NCBI GenBank assembly: GCA_934636905.1
Contig: CAKUBJ010000001.1
Location: 44,486-108,485, forward strand
DNA: 64,000 nucleotides
Source: an uncultured Dysosmobacter sp.
GTDB taxonomy: Bacteria > Bacillota > Clostridia > Oscillospirales > Oscillospiraceae
Direction of reading: 5' to 3'
Part shown: piece after piece, positions 15,741 to 24,136 of the stretch
Numbering within the stretch: position 1 is the stretch's first letter
Layout: each line of letters starts with the position of its first letter
Notes under the pieces: generated by a model
Told to the model about the DNA's origin: nothing
Databases searched by the model: none
The model's input: only the letters and a program-made list of their open reading frames with translations
Program-made: the position numbers and the translations under genes

Positions 15741-17522
15741 TCAGAGCAGATACATCAGAATCATCTGGACGGTGCCGTCCAGATCACCCACCCAGTTTTC
15801 GGCTTCCTCATTGATTTTCTCGCCCAGGTCTTCCAGATCGCCGGTGCTGAGATTGCCGATCATCAGGGTTTCGTCGGCGGACACCTTCACGGCGGAGTAG
15901 GAGGACACGGTGCAGCCTGCCTTCAGGCTGAACAGCTGGCTTCCGTACGCCTTCACGCTCAGTTCATCCAGCTGCAGATCCACACTGTCCTTCCCGGTTT
16001 TCAGCTGACCTTCCATATTGACGGAGGCGTCCGTGCTCCGGATGCTCCAGGAGAAGTTCTTCCCGGACTCCTTGGGGCGGTATTCCAGTTCGGACTTGAC
16101 GGAAAAGCTGTTCCAGCTGCTGTCGCTGGAAATCACGGTTTCGTCCGTATATACGCCGGATTTCCCGCTGTGGTTTCCGCTGGAGACAAGGCGGACGGTT
16201 TCCCCGTAGGCCGTCACCTCCACGCTGAAGTCGTCGGCGTAGTTTTTGCCGCCGCCCAGATGGACATGAACCTCTGCCCCGCCGTTGTCATAGCAGACGG
16301 CCATGATATAGCCGCCCTTGAGATAGACGTCCAGTTCCAGATCACCCATCTCCCTGACCAGTTCCTTCAGTGACCGGAAAACCCCGTCATAGTCAAAGGC
16401 GTTCTTGATGGCGCTCTTCGTTTCCGCGATGGTATCCTTGGGAAGGCCGGCTTCCTCCATGAGATCCAGCGTAACCTGCGCGTAGTCCTGCGCCTTTACG
16501 GATTCCTTCATGGCGTCCAGCAGATCCTTCATGGCATCCTCCGGGATTACCACATGATAGGCGGTGCATTTGACGTTATAATCATTGACGTCGATGGTTT
16601 CGCTGCCGGCCTTTTTGACCTCCACGGCTTTGTAAAACGCCTTTACCGCCGCCTTGTCCAGCAGGACGGGCTTGCTGTACGCGTCCATGATGTCAAAGAT
16701 ATTGAAGCTGAGATTCCCGATTTCGTCACGGAGATCGCCGTATTCGTCCAGCTTGTCAAGATCCTTACCCAGCGTGGCGGTATCCAGACCCAGCGCCGTT
16801 CCGTCCATCAGCTCCGGGATGTACCCGGTCACCGTGGTGCCCTTGATGCCGGCCATGCCGCTGATGATGTCCGCTGCGCCGTAATAGGCGGTGAAGGAAG
16901 CGCCTGCCTCCTGCTTCTTCTGGCTGACGGCGGTTTCCATCCGCACGCCCAGCCCCTCCAGATCCTGGGCATCCAGTCCGTAGAGATAGAACTCGTCGGG
17001 ATTGAGGCTGTCCAGTTCAAGGGAATACTTCAGGCTGCACTCCCGGCTTTCCGTCAGCTTCGCCGCCGTGGGAATACCCAGCGCGTCCACCATATCCCCA
17101 TAGGCTTCCACGGACTTTACCGCCGCCTTGCGGATTTTGGCCTTGGGGCCGCCGAACAGGCTTCCCGCCAGCAGAACCACCCCGGCAATCACCGCCACGG
17201 CGGCCACGGCCACAACCACCAGTGCCCCGGCACCCCGACGCTTATTAGGAGCATTTACGGCTGCCCCTGTATAGGCGTAATCCTGCACAGGCACAGCCTG
17301 CTGCACCGGAGCGGCTGCCTGCACCGGAGCCGCTGCCTGAATGGGAGCTGCCGTCTGAACAGGAACTGCCTGCACCGGTTCTGCGGGACGGTTCGCCTGC
17401 GCCAGAGGTTCGGTGGGGGCCTGCTGAGGCTCCGCCGCTGCCCCGGTATTTACCGCCGCGCCGCAGCAGGGGCAGAATTTCGCATCATCGCGAATATTTT
17501 TTCCACAACTCGTACAAAACAT
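15741..17522 (-). CDS. Zinc-ribbon, single-TM protein with large extracytoplasmic domain
   Basis: A 593-aa protein of unknown function. An N-terminal zinc ribbon has C3-x2-C6-x10-C17-x2-C20 (MFCTSCGKNIRDDAKFCPCC). A Pro/Ala/Val/Gln-rich linker covers about 28-95, a transmembrane helix about 104-124, and a 460-residue C-terminal region of alternating strands and helices likely lies outside the cell. The layout resembles TcaA/YvbJ-type zinc-ribbon membrane proteins, but the outer domain is not recognised. The start at 17522 is set by GGAGGAAG 5 nt upstream and by the shared MFCxxCG beginning of its paralogues. It sits between the ABC ATPase and permease genes, so it may be an exporter partner. 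Confidence 0.75.
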   Translation of the reverse strand: MFCTSCGKNIRDDAKFCPCCGAAVNTGAAAEPQQAPTEPLAQANRPAEPVQAVPVQTAAPIQAAAPVQAAAPVQQAVPVQDYAYTGAAVNAPNKRRGAGALVVVAVAAVAVIAGVVLLAGSLFGGPKAKIRKAAVKSVEAYGDMVDALGIPTAAKLTESRECSLKYSLELDSLNPDEFYLYGLDAQDLEGLGVRMETAVSQKKQEAGASFTAYYGAADIISGMAGIKGTTVTGYIPELMDGTALGLDTATLGKDLDKLDEYGDLRDEIGNLSFNIFDIMDAYSKPVLLDKAAVKAFYKAVEVKKAGSETIDVNDYNVKCTAYHVVIPEDAMKDLLDAMKESVKAQDYAQVTLDLMEEAGLPKDTIAETKSAIKNAFDYDGVFRSLKELVREMGDLELDVYLKGGYIMAVCYDNGGAEVHVHLGGGKNYADDFSVEVTAYGETVRLVSSGNHSGKSGVYTDETVISSDSSWNSFSVKSELEYRPKESGKNFSWSIRSTDASVNMEGQLKTGKDSVDLQLDELSVKAYGSQLFSLKAGCTVSSYSAVKVSADETLMIGNLSTGDLEDLGEKINEEAENWVGDLDGTVQMILMYLL

Positions 17523-17543
17523 CGTTCTTCCTCCGCACATCCA

Positions 17544-18227
17544 TTATTTCTGAGTATCTGGCGACTGCTCCGCAAAGCAGCCCCAGCGCATCTGCCCGTC
17601 CTGCAGGTAAGCACAGCGCCCGCAGATACGCCGGAATTCCTCCTGCCGGTGGCTGCACCACACGGCGCAGCCGCCTCTTTGCAGAAAGGCTTCCATCCAG
17701 TCCAGCAAGGCCTCCCGGTAACGGAGATCCAGCCCGTTGGTGGCCTCATCGGCAATCACCACCGCCGGGGCGCCGGACAGCGCCAGCGCAATGCTCACCC
17801 GCCGCTGCATTCCGCCGGACAACTCGCCGATCCGGTATGGAAGCAGTTCGTCAATCCCCAGCAGTTCCGTCACCGATTGCGGCAGATCTCCTCTGCGGCC
17901 GCAGGCCGCCTGCCAGAGGGCAATCTGCCGGCGCACCGTTAGATCCTCCGCAAGTTCATTGTCCTGAGGCACATAGCCCAGCTGCTGCCGCAGAAATTTC
18001 CTGTCTCCCAGAACGCTTCTGCCCCGGAACAGCACGTCGCCGCCGTCGGGCTTCTGCGCCTGCGCCAGCAGCTTCAGAAGTGTGGACTTTCCGCAGCCGT
18101 TGGCGCCGGACAGTCCCAGACACTCCCCAGGCTGCAGCTGAAAACTCAGCGGCAGCAGGATTTTCCGCCTGCCGTAGGATTTGCTGAGATCCCGCGCTTC
18201 CAGCAGGTTCTGCGGCTGAGCGTTCAC
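17544..18227 (-). CDS. ABC transporter ATP-binding subunit (exporter type)
   Basis: A 227-aa ATPase with Walker A GANGCGKSTLL, Q-loop YVPQDNE, signature ELSGGMQRR and Walker B VVIADEATNGLD followed by the H-loop histidine in WCSHRQEE. It powers the two ABC-2 permeases downstream. The start is a GTG 4 bp after the upstream stop, with no clear ribosome site, so translation is probably coupled. A zinc-ribbon membrane gene separates it from the permeases. Confidence 0.87.
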   Translation of the reverse strand: MNAQPQNLLEARDLSKSYGRRKILLPLSFQLQPGECLGLSGANGCGKSTLLKLLAQAQKPDGGDVLFRGRSVLGDRKFLRQQLGYVPQDNELAEDLTVRRQIALWQAACGRRGDLPQSVTELLGIDELLPYRIGELSGGMQRRVSIALALSGAPAVVIADEATNGLDLRYREALLDWMEAFLQRGGCAVWCSHRQEEFRRICGRCAYLQDGQMRWGCFAEQSPDTQK

Positions 18228-18231
18228 GCCG

Positions 18232-18675
18232 TTACTTTACCGGGGTGCCGCACTCGTCGCAGAAGCGGGCACCTGCTTCCAGCCGCTTGCCGCAGTTGGT
18301 GCAGAACACGCTGCCGGAAGCGGAGGCAGAGGGTGCCGCCGCAGCGGCAGGCGCAGCGGGAGCCGCTTTCCGCTGCTGGGCGCCGAGGATCTGGCTCTCC
18401 TCCGCCTTGATCTGCTCCAGACGGTTTTTCAGGTTCGTAATCTCCACATTCAGGTCGTTGATCTGCTTGCAGTCCTCTTCCAGCGCGGCGGGGTCGATGC
18501 CGCCGGAGGCCCAGCTGTTGTAGACCTTGATGCCCAGTGCATTGAACAGACTGTCCATGCTGCGCTGAGTGCTGGAAATGGCCGTCTTTACCCGGCTGCT
18601 CTCCACAAGGGACTCAGATTTGACGCTGACTGCGGCAACACTTTTGTCAAAGGTATCCTTCAAACGTTCCAACAT
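18232..18675 (-). CDS. Coiled-coil protein with C-terminal zinc ribbon
   Basis: A 147-aa soluble protein. Residues 1-60 are helical, a coiled coil of about residues 60-100 includes INDLNVEITNLKNRLEQI, then an Ala/Pro linker and a zinc ribbon FCTNCGKRLEAGARFCDECG with four cysteines in the same spacing as its neighbours. It has no membrane segment, unlike the other zinc-ribbon members, so it may bridge them in the cytosol. The start at 18675 follows TTGGAGGAAG; an ATG further upstream lacks a ribosome site. A 24-bp palindrome lies just upstream. No named family is recognised. Confidence 0.72.
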   Translation of the reverse strand: MLERLKDTFDKSVAAVSVKSESLVESSRVKTAISSTQRSMDSLFNALGIKVYNSWASGGIDPAALEEDCKQINDLNVEITNLKNRLEQIKAEESQILGAQQRKAAPAAPAAAAAPSASASGSVFCTNCGKRLEAGARFCDECGTPVK

Positions 18676-18704
18676 GATTTTCTTCCTCCAAATTCTTATC
18701 TGCA

Positions 18705-18728
18705 CCCCGCCTGCCGCGGCAGGCGGGG
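18705..18728 (-). other. Perfect 24-bp palindrome in the cluster mRNA
   Basis: CCCCGCCTGCCG followed directly by its complement lies between the stop of the 704-aa zinc-ribbon gene and the coiled-coil gene. There is no T-run, so a processing or stability hairpin that sets different levels of flanking genes is more likely than a terminator. Confidence 0.6.
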
Positions 18729-18763
18729 GAGCCGTAGTTCCGGGTTATGTCTCCGCAGGCGGT

Positions 18764-20878
18764 TTACCAGTTATAGCCCCAGCTGACGTTGAACCACTCC
18801 ATCTCGCCGTCGGCCACGCCCTGATCCGTCCAGAATTCCTGCACGTCGTCCGCCAGCTTCACCGTGTCCTTTCCGCTCCAGAGGCACAGGTCGCCGTCGC
18901 TGACGAACATGACCTTCTTGCCGCCCAGATATTCCACGCCGTAGCCGTAAACATCGTCGGCCACCTTCTTCTTTTCGCTGCCATTCAGCAGGTACAGCGT
19001 GCCTTCGTTCTTATAGGTGCGGTCATTGAACTTCACATCCTCCATGGCAAAAACGGTGCCGTCCTTCAGGATGTTGACCATTTCGGCGTCTCTGGCCACG
19101 GTTTCCTTCTTGCCGCCCTGATAGCGGACGAGATCGCCGCTGTATCCGTCATCGCTGACATCCGTGAAGTAGTAGAGGGCATCCTTGCCGCCGATATCGC
19201 TGACGGTCAGGCCGAAGAACTCATCGTCCTCAATGACCTCCCCACGCTGGAGGGTACTGCCGTTCAGCGTGCAGGCGTAAAGTTCCTGCTCGCCGCTGTC
19301 GGTGTTGAATGCCATTACGGCACCCTCTTTGTCGCTGACCATCAGCAGCTGGCTGGGTGCCGTGCCCTCCTCCGTATCCCACGGGGATTCCTTGCCGTTT
19401 ACGTTCTGGCACCACGTTCCCTCCGGCGTGCCAATCATGCCGCGGACGCTGGTAGCATCGTACCAGTAGTAGTTCAGGTCGGCAACGTCGCCTACCGTGG
19501 CAGGCTTCTGGCCGTCCAGCTTTTCATAGAGGAAAATCTGCTTTTCCGCGTCATAGATGCCGTAGGGGATGTAGGTCAGACCCTGGGCGATTTCCGTGGT
19601 CTTGCCGTTATCGTAGCGCGCCATGGTATAGGTGGTCACATCATAGGTGTTTTCCGCCAGCATTTCACGGACGGATTCCCGGTTCTGGGCTTCCTCCCAT
19701 TCGTCCCGGGCCGTATAATAGGCATCGTCATAAACGGGCCAGAAGAAGGAATAATCGATGATATAATCATCCGGGTTCGGCTCCTTCAGCTGGGCATCGG
19801 CGGCGGCATTCACATCCGTGAAGAAGTCGGACAGGGGATAGCTTTCCGTCTGGGCGGTGAAGTACAGGAAGGACACCTTGCTGCCGTCCACCGTTACGTC
19901 GTTGACTTCACTGACATCCTTGAGGATTTTCTCCCCCTTCTCGCCGGGCTTGGCCAGATAGACGTCGCGGCTGCCGCCCATATAGGCAGCGTCCTCATCC
20001 TGATACTTGCCGTACAGCAGCACGCCGTCCGACCAGCTGTTGTAAATCTCGTCAAAATTCTTCAGAATTTTTTCTTCCTGCCCGCCGGACTTCAGTTCCA
20101 GACGGCAGAGAACCTGCCCGTCGCCGTCGTCCTTCATGTAATAGGCGTACTTTTCCGCCGCGTCCAGTTGAAACCAGCCGCCGTCCATGGTGGCCAGCTT
20201 GGTGCTGTCCTTGCCGTCAAACAGCCGCAGCTGGCCGTCCGAGCGGGCAGTCACCACCTTGCCGCCGCCCAGCGTCTGGAACATGGACACGTCGGAGTCC
20301 ACCTTTTCCGGCTCCGCGTTCTTTTTGCCCAGCTTCGCCGTGGCAATGCGGTAGAGTTTCTGGCTGGAATCGACATAGTAGAAGTACTTGCCGTCGTCGG
20401 AGAACCGCGCCATATTCACGCCGTCATCCGCCAGTTCCCGGCTGTCCGCTTTGGCCTTGAGAGCCTTGAGATACATCAGTTCGTTGTCTTCCGTCAGGTA
20501 AATGCAGTTTGCCTTGCTGCCGAAGAGGGAGGGCAGCACCTTGATGGCGCCCACCACCAGTACAAGCAGCACCACTACGGCTGCCGCCACAATGACAAGG
20601 CTCTTGCCCCGCCGCTTGCCGCCGCTGAGCACAGGCTCGGGACTGGCCGGCGTACTTTCCGCAGGTGCGGCAGCAGGCGCAGCCACGGGCGCGGCAACAG
20701 GTGCAGCTACGGGTGTAACAACGGGTGCAGCAACGGGTGCGGCTGCAGGTGTTTCCTCAACAGGCGCTGCCGCAGGAGACGGCGTTTCAGTGGCTTCCGC
20801 CGGTCCAACCGGGGAGCCGCAGGCGCTGCAAAACTTGGTGCCTTCCGGAAGTTCTTTTCCGCAATTCGCACAAAACAT
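18764..20878 (-). CDS. Zinc-ribbon, single-TM protein with extracytoplasmic beta-propeller-like domain
   Basis: A 704-aa protein. Its zinc ribbon has C3, C6, C17 and C20 (MFCANCGKELPEGTKFCSAC), followed by an Ala/Pro/Val linker to about residue 90, a transmembrane helix (about 97-118, LVIVAAAVVVLLVLVVGAI) and roughly 580 residues of repeated strand pairs such as ARFSDDGKYFYYVDSSQKLYRI and LLMVSDKEGAVMAFNT. These repeats resemble TolB/WD40-type propellers. It probably senses or binds something outside and relays to the cytosolic zinc ribbon. The start at 20878 follows GGGAGGAAAC. A 195-bp gap upstream separates it from the L,D-transpeptidase and may carry an internal promoter, though none is clear. 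Confidence 0.75.
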   Translation of the reverse strand: MFCANCGKELPEGTKFCSACGSPVGPAEATETPSPAAAPVEETPAAAPVAAPVVTPVAAPVAAPVAAPAAAPAESTPASPEPVLSGGKRRGKSLVIVAAAVVVLLVLVVGAIKVLPSLFGSKANCIYLTEDNELMYLKALKAKADSRELADDGVNMARFSDDGKYFYYVDSSQKLYRIATAKLGKKNAEPEKVDSDVSMFQTLGGGKVVTARSDGQLRLFDGKDSTKLATMDGGWFQLDAAEKYAYYMKDDGDGQVLCRLELKSGGQEEKILKNFDEIYNSWSDGVLLYGKYQDEDAAYMGGSRDVYLAKPGEKGEKILKDVSEVNDVTVDGSKVSFLYFTAQTESYPLSDFFTDVNAAADAQLKEPNPDDYIIDYSFFWPVYDDAYYTARDEWEEAQNRESVREMLAENTYDVTTYTMARYDNGKTTEIAQGLTYIPYGIYDAEKQIFLYEKLDGQKPATVGDVADLNYYWYDATSVRGMIGTPEGTWCQNVNGKESPWDTEEGTAPSQLLMVSDKEGAVMAFNTDSGEQELYACTLNGSTLQRGEVIEDDEFFGLTVSDIGGKDALYYFTDVSDDGYSGDLVRYQGGKKETVARDAEMVNILKDGTVFAMEDVKFNDRTYKNEGTLYLLNGSEKKKVADDVYGYGVEYLGGKKVMFVSDGDLCLWSGKDTVKLADDVQEFWTDQGVADGEMEWFNVSWGYNW

Positions 20879-20928
20879 AGTGTTTCCTCCCAAACATTTA
20901 ATAGTTTACTCTTGTTACCATCACAGGG

Positions 20929-20960
20929 GCAGGCGTATCTGCCCTTGTCAATCGACGGCA
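20929..20960 (-). repeat. Dispersed repeat, copy A (GATTGACAAGGGCA family)
   Basis: On the minus strand this reads GTCGATTGACAAGGGCAGAT and continues ACGCCTGC. The same core recurs at 51279-51310, 52169-52200 and, more diverged and in the other orientation, 51035-51060. It contains TTGACA, but no -10 box lies at the proper distance. Confidence 0.6.
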
Positions 20961-21073
20961 TCAAAGCTGAACTGCAGCTTAAAATCAATGTACCCCAGTC
21001 TTGGCCGGGTTTCAATGGCTTTGTCATAAAACAGCCGTTTTCTGACATAATCCATGCTTCCCATGGGGAAAAT

Positions 21074-21895
21074 TCAGAAAATCAGGATTTTCGGGGTGCA
21101 CCCGGGACAGAGCCATTTCAGAATTTCCACCACCGTTTCCTGCGGCAGGGCGATGCATCCCATGGTGGGGCGGCTGCCGCAGTGGAGAAAAATGGCGGAG
21201 CCTTTGCCGGGGACAACGGGATTTACATTGTAGTCCACCACAACTCCGTAGGCATACTGCGCGGGATAATCCGCCAGATGCTCGGCGCTGTTCCAGTCCT
21301 GCGATTCCGTCCCCTCTGCCCACTGGTTGTACACGGCGGAGGCGGGGTCGTCCACCCAGTAACTCTCCGCCGTCACCTGCCGGTAGGGCAGGCCGGAGCC
21401 GGGGTCAGGCTGAATCCCGAAGGCGGTGGTCAGCGGGAACAGCCCCGCCGGCGTTTTCCGGTCGCCCTCCTGCTTTTCCGCCGTGATGCCGTTTTTCCCC
21501 ACAAAGCCGTCCACAGCCGGGATGGCCGTCTGCCAGCCGCCGGTGTCATCCGCTTCAAAGGCGGATACCTTCGCGGTGTTTCCGTCGGCGTGAACCACAA
21601 TCAGCTGTCCGGCGCCGATGTCCTCCGCCGCCACGCCCGCCTGCGTCAGGAGATTTGCCAGTTCCTCCGGCAGTTCCGGGGCGGCAGGCGCCGGTGCCTC
21701 CGGCGCCGCTTCTTCCGGTTCCGGTTCTGCCGGTGCGGCCTCTTCCGGCTTTTCCGGCGCCTCCCTTTCCGGCTCTTTGACCGGTTCTTCCTGCACAGGC
21801 GCTTCCGCCGGGGCCGCCGCCGGTTCCCGGGAGGGCTGTGCACCGCAGGCCGTCAGTGTCAGCGCCAGAAGCAGAATCCATATTCCCCGTTTCAT
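21074..21895 (-). CDS. L,D-transpeptidase-like lipoprotein
   Basis: A 273-aa exported lipoprotein. The signal peptide ends in the lipobox LTAC (Cys17). An Ala/Pro/Glu-rich spacer runs to about residue 80, then a YkuD-type L,D-transpeptidase domain. The catalytic segment is FLHCGSRPTMGCIALP, with H238 and nucleophile C247 in the GCIAL motif. Such enzymes cross-link or modify peptidoglycan or anchor proteins to it. The segment QEGDRKTPAGLFPL is shared with the gene upstream, its degenerate paralogue. The ATG lies 1 bp after that stop codon with no clear ribosome site, so the pair is probably translationally coupled. Confidence 0.82.
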   Translation of the reverse strand: MKRGIWILLLALTLTACGAQPSREPAAAPAEAPVQEEPVKEPEREAPEKPEEAAPAEPEPEEAAPEAPAPAAPELPEELANLLTQAGVAAEDIGAGQLIVVHADGNTAKVSAFEADDTGGWQTAIPAVDGFVGKNGITAEKQEGDRKTPAGLFPLTTAFGIQPDPGSGLPYRQVTAESYWVDDPASAVYNQWAEGTESQDWNSAEHLADYPAQYAYGVVVDYNVNPVVPGKGSAIFLHCGSRPTMGCIALPQETVVEILKWLCPGCTPKILIF

Positions 21896-21896
21896 G

Positions 21897-23225
21897 TCAG
21901 CGGATGGTAATCACCGGCCGCTTGGCCGCGTCCAGATAACTCAGCAGCGCCGTCATATCCGCGCCGGCGATTTTGATGTCACCGTAGCCGGAATCGATTT
22001 TTCCCGCGCTGCCTACGCCGTCCAGAAACAGGGCGGAGCCGCCGTCGGCCACGGCGCTGCCTGCCGTCCTGCCGTCACCGTTGAAGTCAAAGCAGATACA
22101 GGCCACGGAGCGGTTCTTGCTGAATTTGTCGTACATATTCTCCGAGGAAGTCCAGTCCTTGCCGGAAAGTGAACTGCTCTGGAGGGTATTGTAAAAATCG
22201 GAGTCGGAGTCGCAGACCCACACATCTCCCGAATGTACCTGAATCTGGGTCAGGTCGGTGGAAAGCGGTTCCACGCTGAATGCAAACAGCAGGTTGTAGG
22301 TGCCGGCAGGGGTTTTCCGGTCGCCCTCCTGCTTGCTTTCAGTGATTCCGTTGGCACCGATTCGGGCATTGGCGGTCATCACATCCACCCAGCTGCCCTC
22401 CTGCCACTCCTTCAGGGTCAGTACCGCGCTGGAACCGGTGCACTCCACCAGAATTTCCTGCTGGTGCTCCGGAATCTCCTCTTTTACCGCCGGCTCCTCC
22501 GGGGGCGTTTCCTCTTCCGGCTCTTCCGCAGGGGTCTGCTCCTCAGCAGGTTCCTGCGCTTCCGGCTTCCCGTCAGGCTCCTCTTCGTCCTCAGGCGCCT
22601 CTTCCTCTGCGTCCTTATCCGCCCGGCTTTCGGCAATGGCGCTTACCAGTTCTCCCATGTCATCCAGCAGGCCGCTCTGCCAGACGTACACGCCGGTGCC
22701 GCAGAGAATTGCCAGCACCACCAGCACAATCACCAGCGGGAGCCACAGATTTTTCTTCTTCTGCACGGGCACCGGCTGCTGCGGAACCCGGGGCGGGATT
22801 TTCCCGTTCCGGGCAGGCTGAGGAACCGGCGGCACAGGGGGCTGTGTCGGAGCAGCAGGCCGTACCGGAACAACGGGCTGCGCCGGAATTACGGGCTGTA
22901 CCGGCGCCGCAGGCTCTGCCGGGGCGGCGGGTTCAATCAGAACCGTCGGCTCCGCCGTCTGCTCCGGCTCCGCCGGGGCGGCAGGCTCTGTCCTCACCGT
23001 GGGCTGCGCCGCCGCTTCCGTCTGCACCGGGGCGGCAGGCTTCGCCGCTTCGGGCTGGGGCGGAATCAGGACGGTTTCCTGATGCGGAGGCGCCGGTTCC
23101 TTCTGCACAGCCGGCTCCTGCGGCTGCGGGGGAACGGCTGCCTGCGGCTCCTCCGTCCGTGCGCCGCAATACGGGCAGAATTTGGCTCCGTCCCTGATTT
23201 TCTTTCCGCACTGAAAACAAAACAC
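21897..23225 (-). CDS. Zinc-ribbon, single-TM protein with degenerate L,D-transpeptidase domain
   Basis: A 442-aa protein, first gene of the cluster. It has a zinc ribbon (C3, C6, C17, C20 in MFCFQCGKKIRDGAKFCPYC), a long Pro/Ala/Glu linker with TVLIPP and TVLIEP motifs, a transmembrane helix near 160-180, an acidic spacer, and a C-terminal domain with QEGDRKTPAGTYNLL as in the neighbouring L,D-transpeptidase. The catalytic segment has changed to SALFLDGVGS...GDIKIA, so both histidine and cysteine are missing. It is likely a substrate- or partner-binding pseudoenzyme. The GTG at 23225 is preferred: CGGAG lies 9 nt upstream and it restores the MFCxxCG start of the paralogues. Confidence 0.75.
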   Translation of the reverse strand: MFCFQCGKKIRDGAKFCPYCGARTEEPQAAVPPQPQEPAVQKEPAPPHQETVLIPPQPEAAKPAAPVQTEAAAQPTVRTEPAAPAEPEQTAEPTVLIEPAAPAEPAAPVQPVIPAQPVVPVRPAAPTQPPVPPVPQPARNGKIPPRVPQQPVPVQKKKNLWLPLVIVLVVLAILCGTGVYVWQSGLLDDMGELVSAIAESRADKDAEEEAPEDEEEPDGKPEAQEPAEEQTPAEEPEEETPPEEPAVKEEIPEHQQEILVECTGSSAVLTLKEWQEGSWVDVMTANARIGANGITESKQEGDRKTPAGTYNLLFAFSVEPLSTDLTQIQVHSGDVWVCDSDSDFYNTLQSSSLSGKDWTSSENMYDKFSKNRSVACICFDFNGDGRTAGSAVADGGSALFLDGVGSAGKIDSGYGDIKIAGADMTALLSYLDAAKRPVITIR

Positions 23226-23371
23226 AACAATCAACTCCGTTTTCATCTGTTTTCCGGTAAGGGATGCCCTGCCGCTCCCGCCGCACTGCGGCAGAAGCGG
23301 ATGGTGTTCCCTCCGCTTCCGTTGGAATGCCGTCACGACATTTTGCCGGCAAATTCCCCTATTTCACCCTG

Positions 23372-23400
23372 ATTATACGAGGGTTTTATCCTTATGTCAA
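23372..23400 (-). promoter_or_regulatory. Consensus promoter of the kinase/zinc-ribbon cluster
   Basis: TTGACA and TATAAT, both perfect, with a 17-bp spacer on the minus strand. No other promoter this good was seen inside the following 17 kb, so it probably drives the whole cluster, which is therefore likely expressed in normal growth. Confidence 0.85.
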
Positions 23401-23563
23401 ACCGGAAGCGGGGGTTCTGCACCTTTTCTGCGCCAAGGGGTGTGCATTCCGGAAAAGACGGGCAAATTTCACGGAAATCCCCCGGCCGGAGCACCGGATT
23501 CTGCGGGTTTGACAGGCGAATTGACTGGAAAGGCAATGGCACACGCTTTTTTGCAGGTTTCTC

Positions 23564-23592
23564 TTTACAACTGCGCAGTTCTGTGATAAACT
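23564..23592 (+). promoter_or_regulatory. rpsO promoter
   Basis: TTTACA and TAAACT with a 17-bp spacer, about 110 bp before the rpsO start. Confidence 0.65.
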
Positions 23593-23701
23593 GTTTCAGC
23601 ACGCTGAGCGTGCAGACATCCCGGGGCTTCGTTCTGCGGAGGATTTCACCACTCCCACGGCGCAGTTCACGGGGAATTATTGGAAAGGTGGAAACACAAT
23701 C

Positions 23702-23968
23702 ATGCTTCGTAAAGATCAAAAGACGGCCGTGATCGAGGCCAACCGCACCCACGAGAGCGACACCGGTTCCCCCGAGGTTCAGGTGGCTATTCTCACCGAG
23801 CGCATCAACATCCTCACCGAGCATATGCGCGCCAACCCCCAGGACAAGCACTCCAACCGTGGTCTGCTGAAGATGGTCGGTAAGCGCCGCAGCCTGCTGG
23901 ACTACCTGCAGAAGAAGGACATCGAGCGCTATCGTGCCCTGATCGCCAAGCTGGGCATCCGTAAGTAA
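23702..23968 (+). CDS. rpsO: 30S ribosomal protein S15
   Basis: An 88-aa protein of standard length with the S15 signatures [31 protein letters not shown] and LLDYLQ. It binds the central domain of 16S rRNA early in 30S assembly. A GGAAAGGTGG ribosome site precedes the ATG. It is followed by its own terminator and then pnp, the common bacterial rpsO-pnp order. Confidence 0.97.
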   Translation: MLRKDQKTAVIEANRTHESDTGSPEVQVAILTERINILTEHMRANPQDKHSNRGLLKMVGKRRSLLDYLQKKDIERYRALIAKLGIRK

Positions 23969-23978
23969 GAGGCAACGA

Positions 23979-24010
23979 GGGTGACGGAGCAGTTCTCCGT
24001 CACCCTTTTC
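23979..24010 (+). terminator. rpsO terminator
   Basis: An 11-bp stem GGGTGACGGAG / CTCCGTCACCC, loop CAGTT, followed by TTTTC. Partial readthrough into pnp is likely, as in other species. A second long imperfect hairpin (about 24054-24090, TTTGAAA / TTTCAAA base) sits in the pnp leader and could be an RNase III-type site. Confidence 0.85.
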
Positions 24011-24136
24011 TGCGGATTTCAAGTTATTTCCGCCGGGAGCCGTTGCTTTTTGTGTTTGAAACTGTGCCCGAAGTTCGGACATGCTTTCAAATACGAAAAG
24101 GGCTGCTCCCGAGCATCTGAGTAAAGGAGCAATTTT

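Larger units (their letters stand above)
23226..23701. other. Intergenic region between the kinase cluster and rpsO
   Basis: Holds two divergent promoters: one for the minus-strand cluster (23372-23400) and one for rpsO (23564-23592). The leader of the cluster mRNA is about 140 nt and no riboswitch class was recognised in it. Reading frames across this stretch lack ribosome sites and look like chance. Confidence 0.6.

Noticed and set aside
20929-20960. TTGACA in dispersed repeat A as promoter of the 704-aa zinc-ribbon gene
   Set aside because: No -10 box lies 16-18 bp downstream, and the same TTGACA occurs in the other copies, so it belongs to the repeat.
18569-21910. Very long open frame (1113 codons) on the plus strand opposite the zinc-ribbon genes
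   Set aside because: It is a mirror of GC-rich coding sequence on the minus strand. It has no domain, low-complexity His/Val/Gly composition and no ribosome site.
23333-24082. 249-codon minus-strand frame across rpsO
   Set aside because: Antisense to the certain rpsO gene and its promoter region; no ribosome site and no motif.
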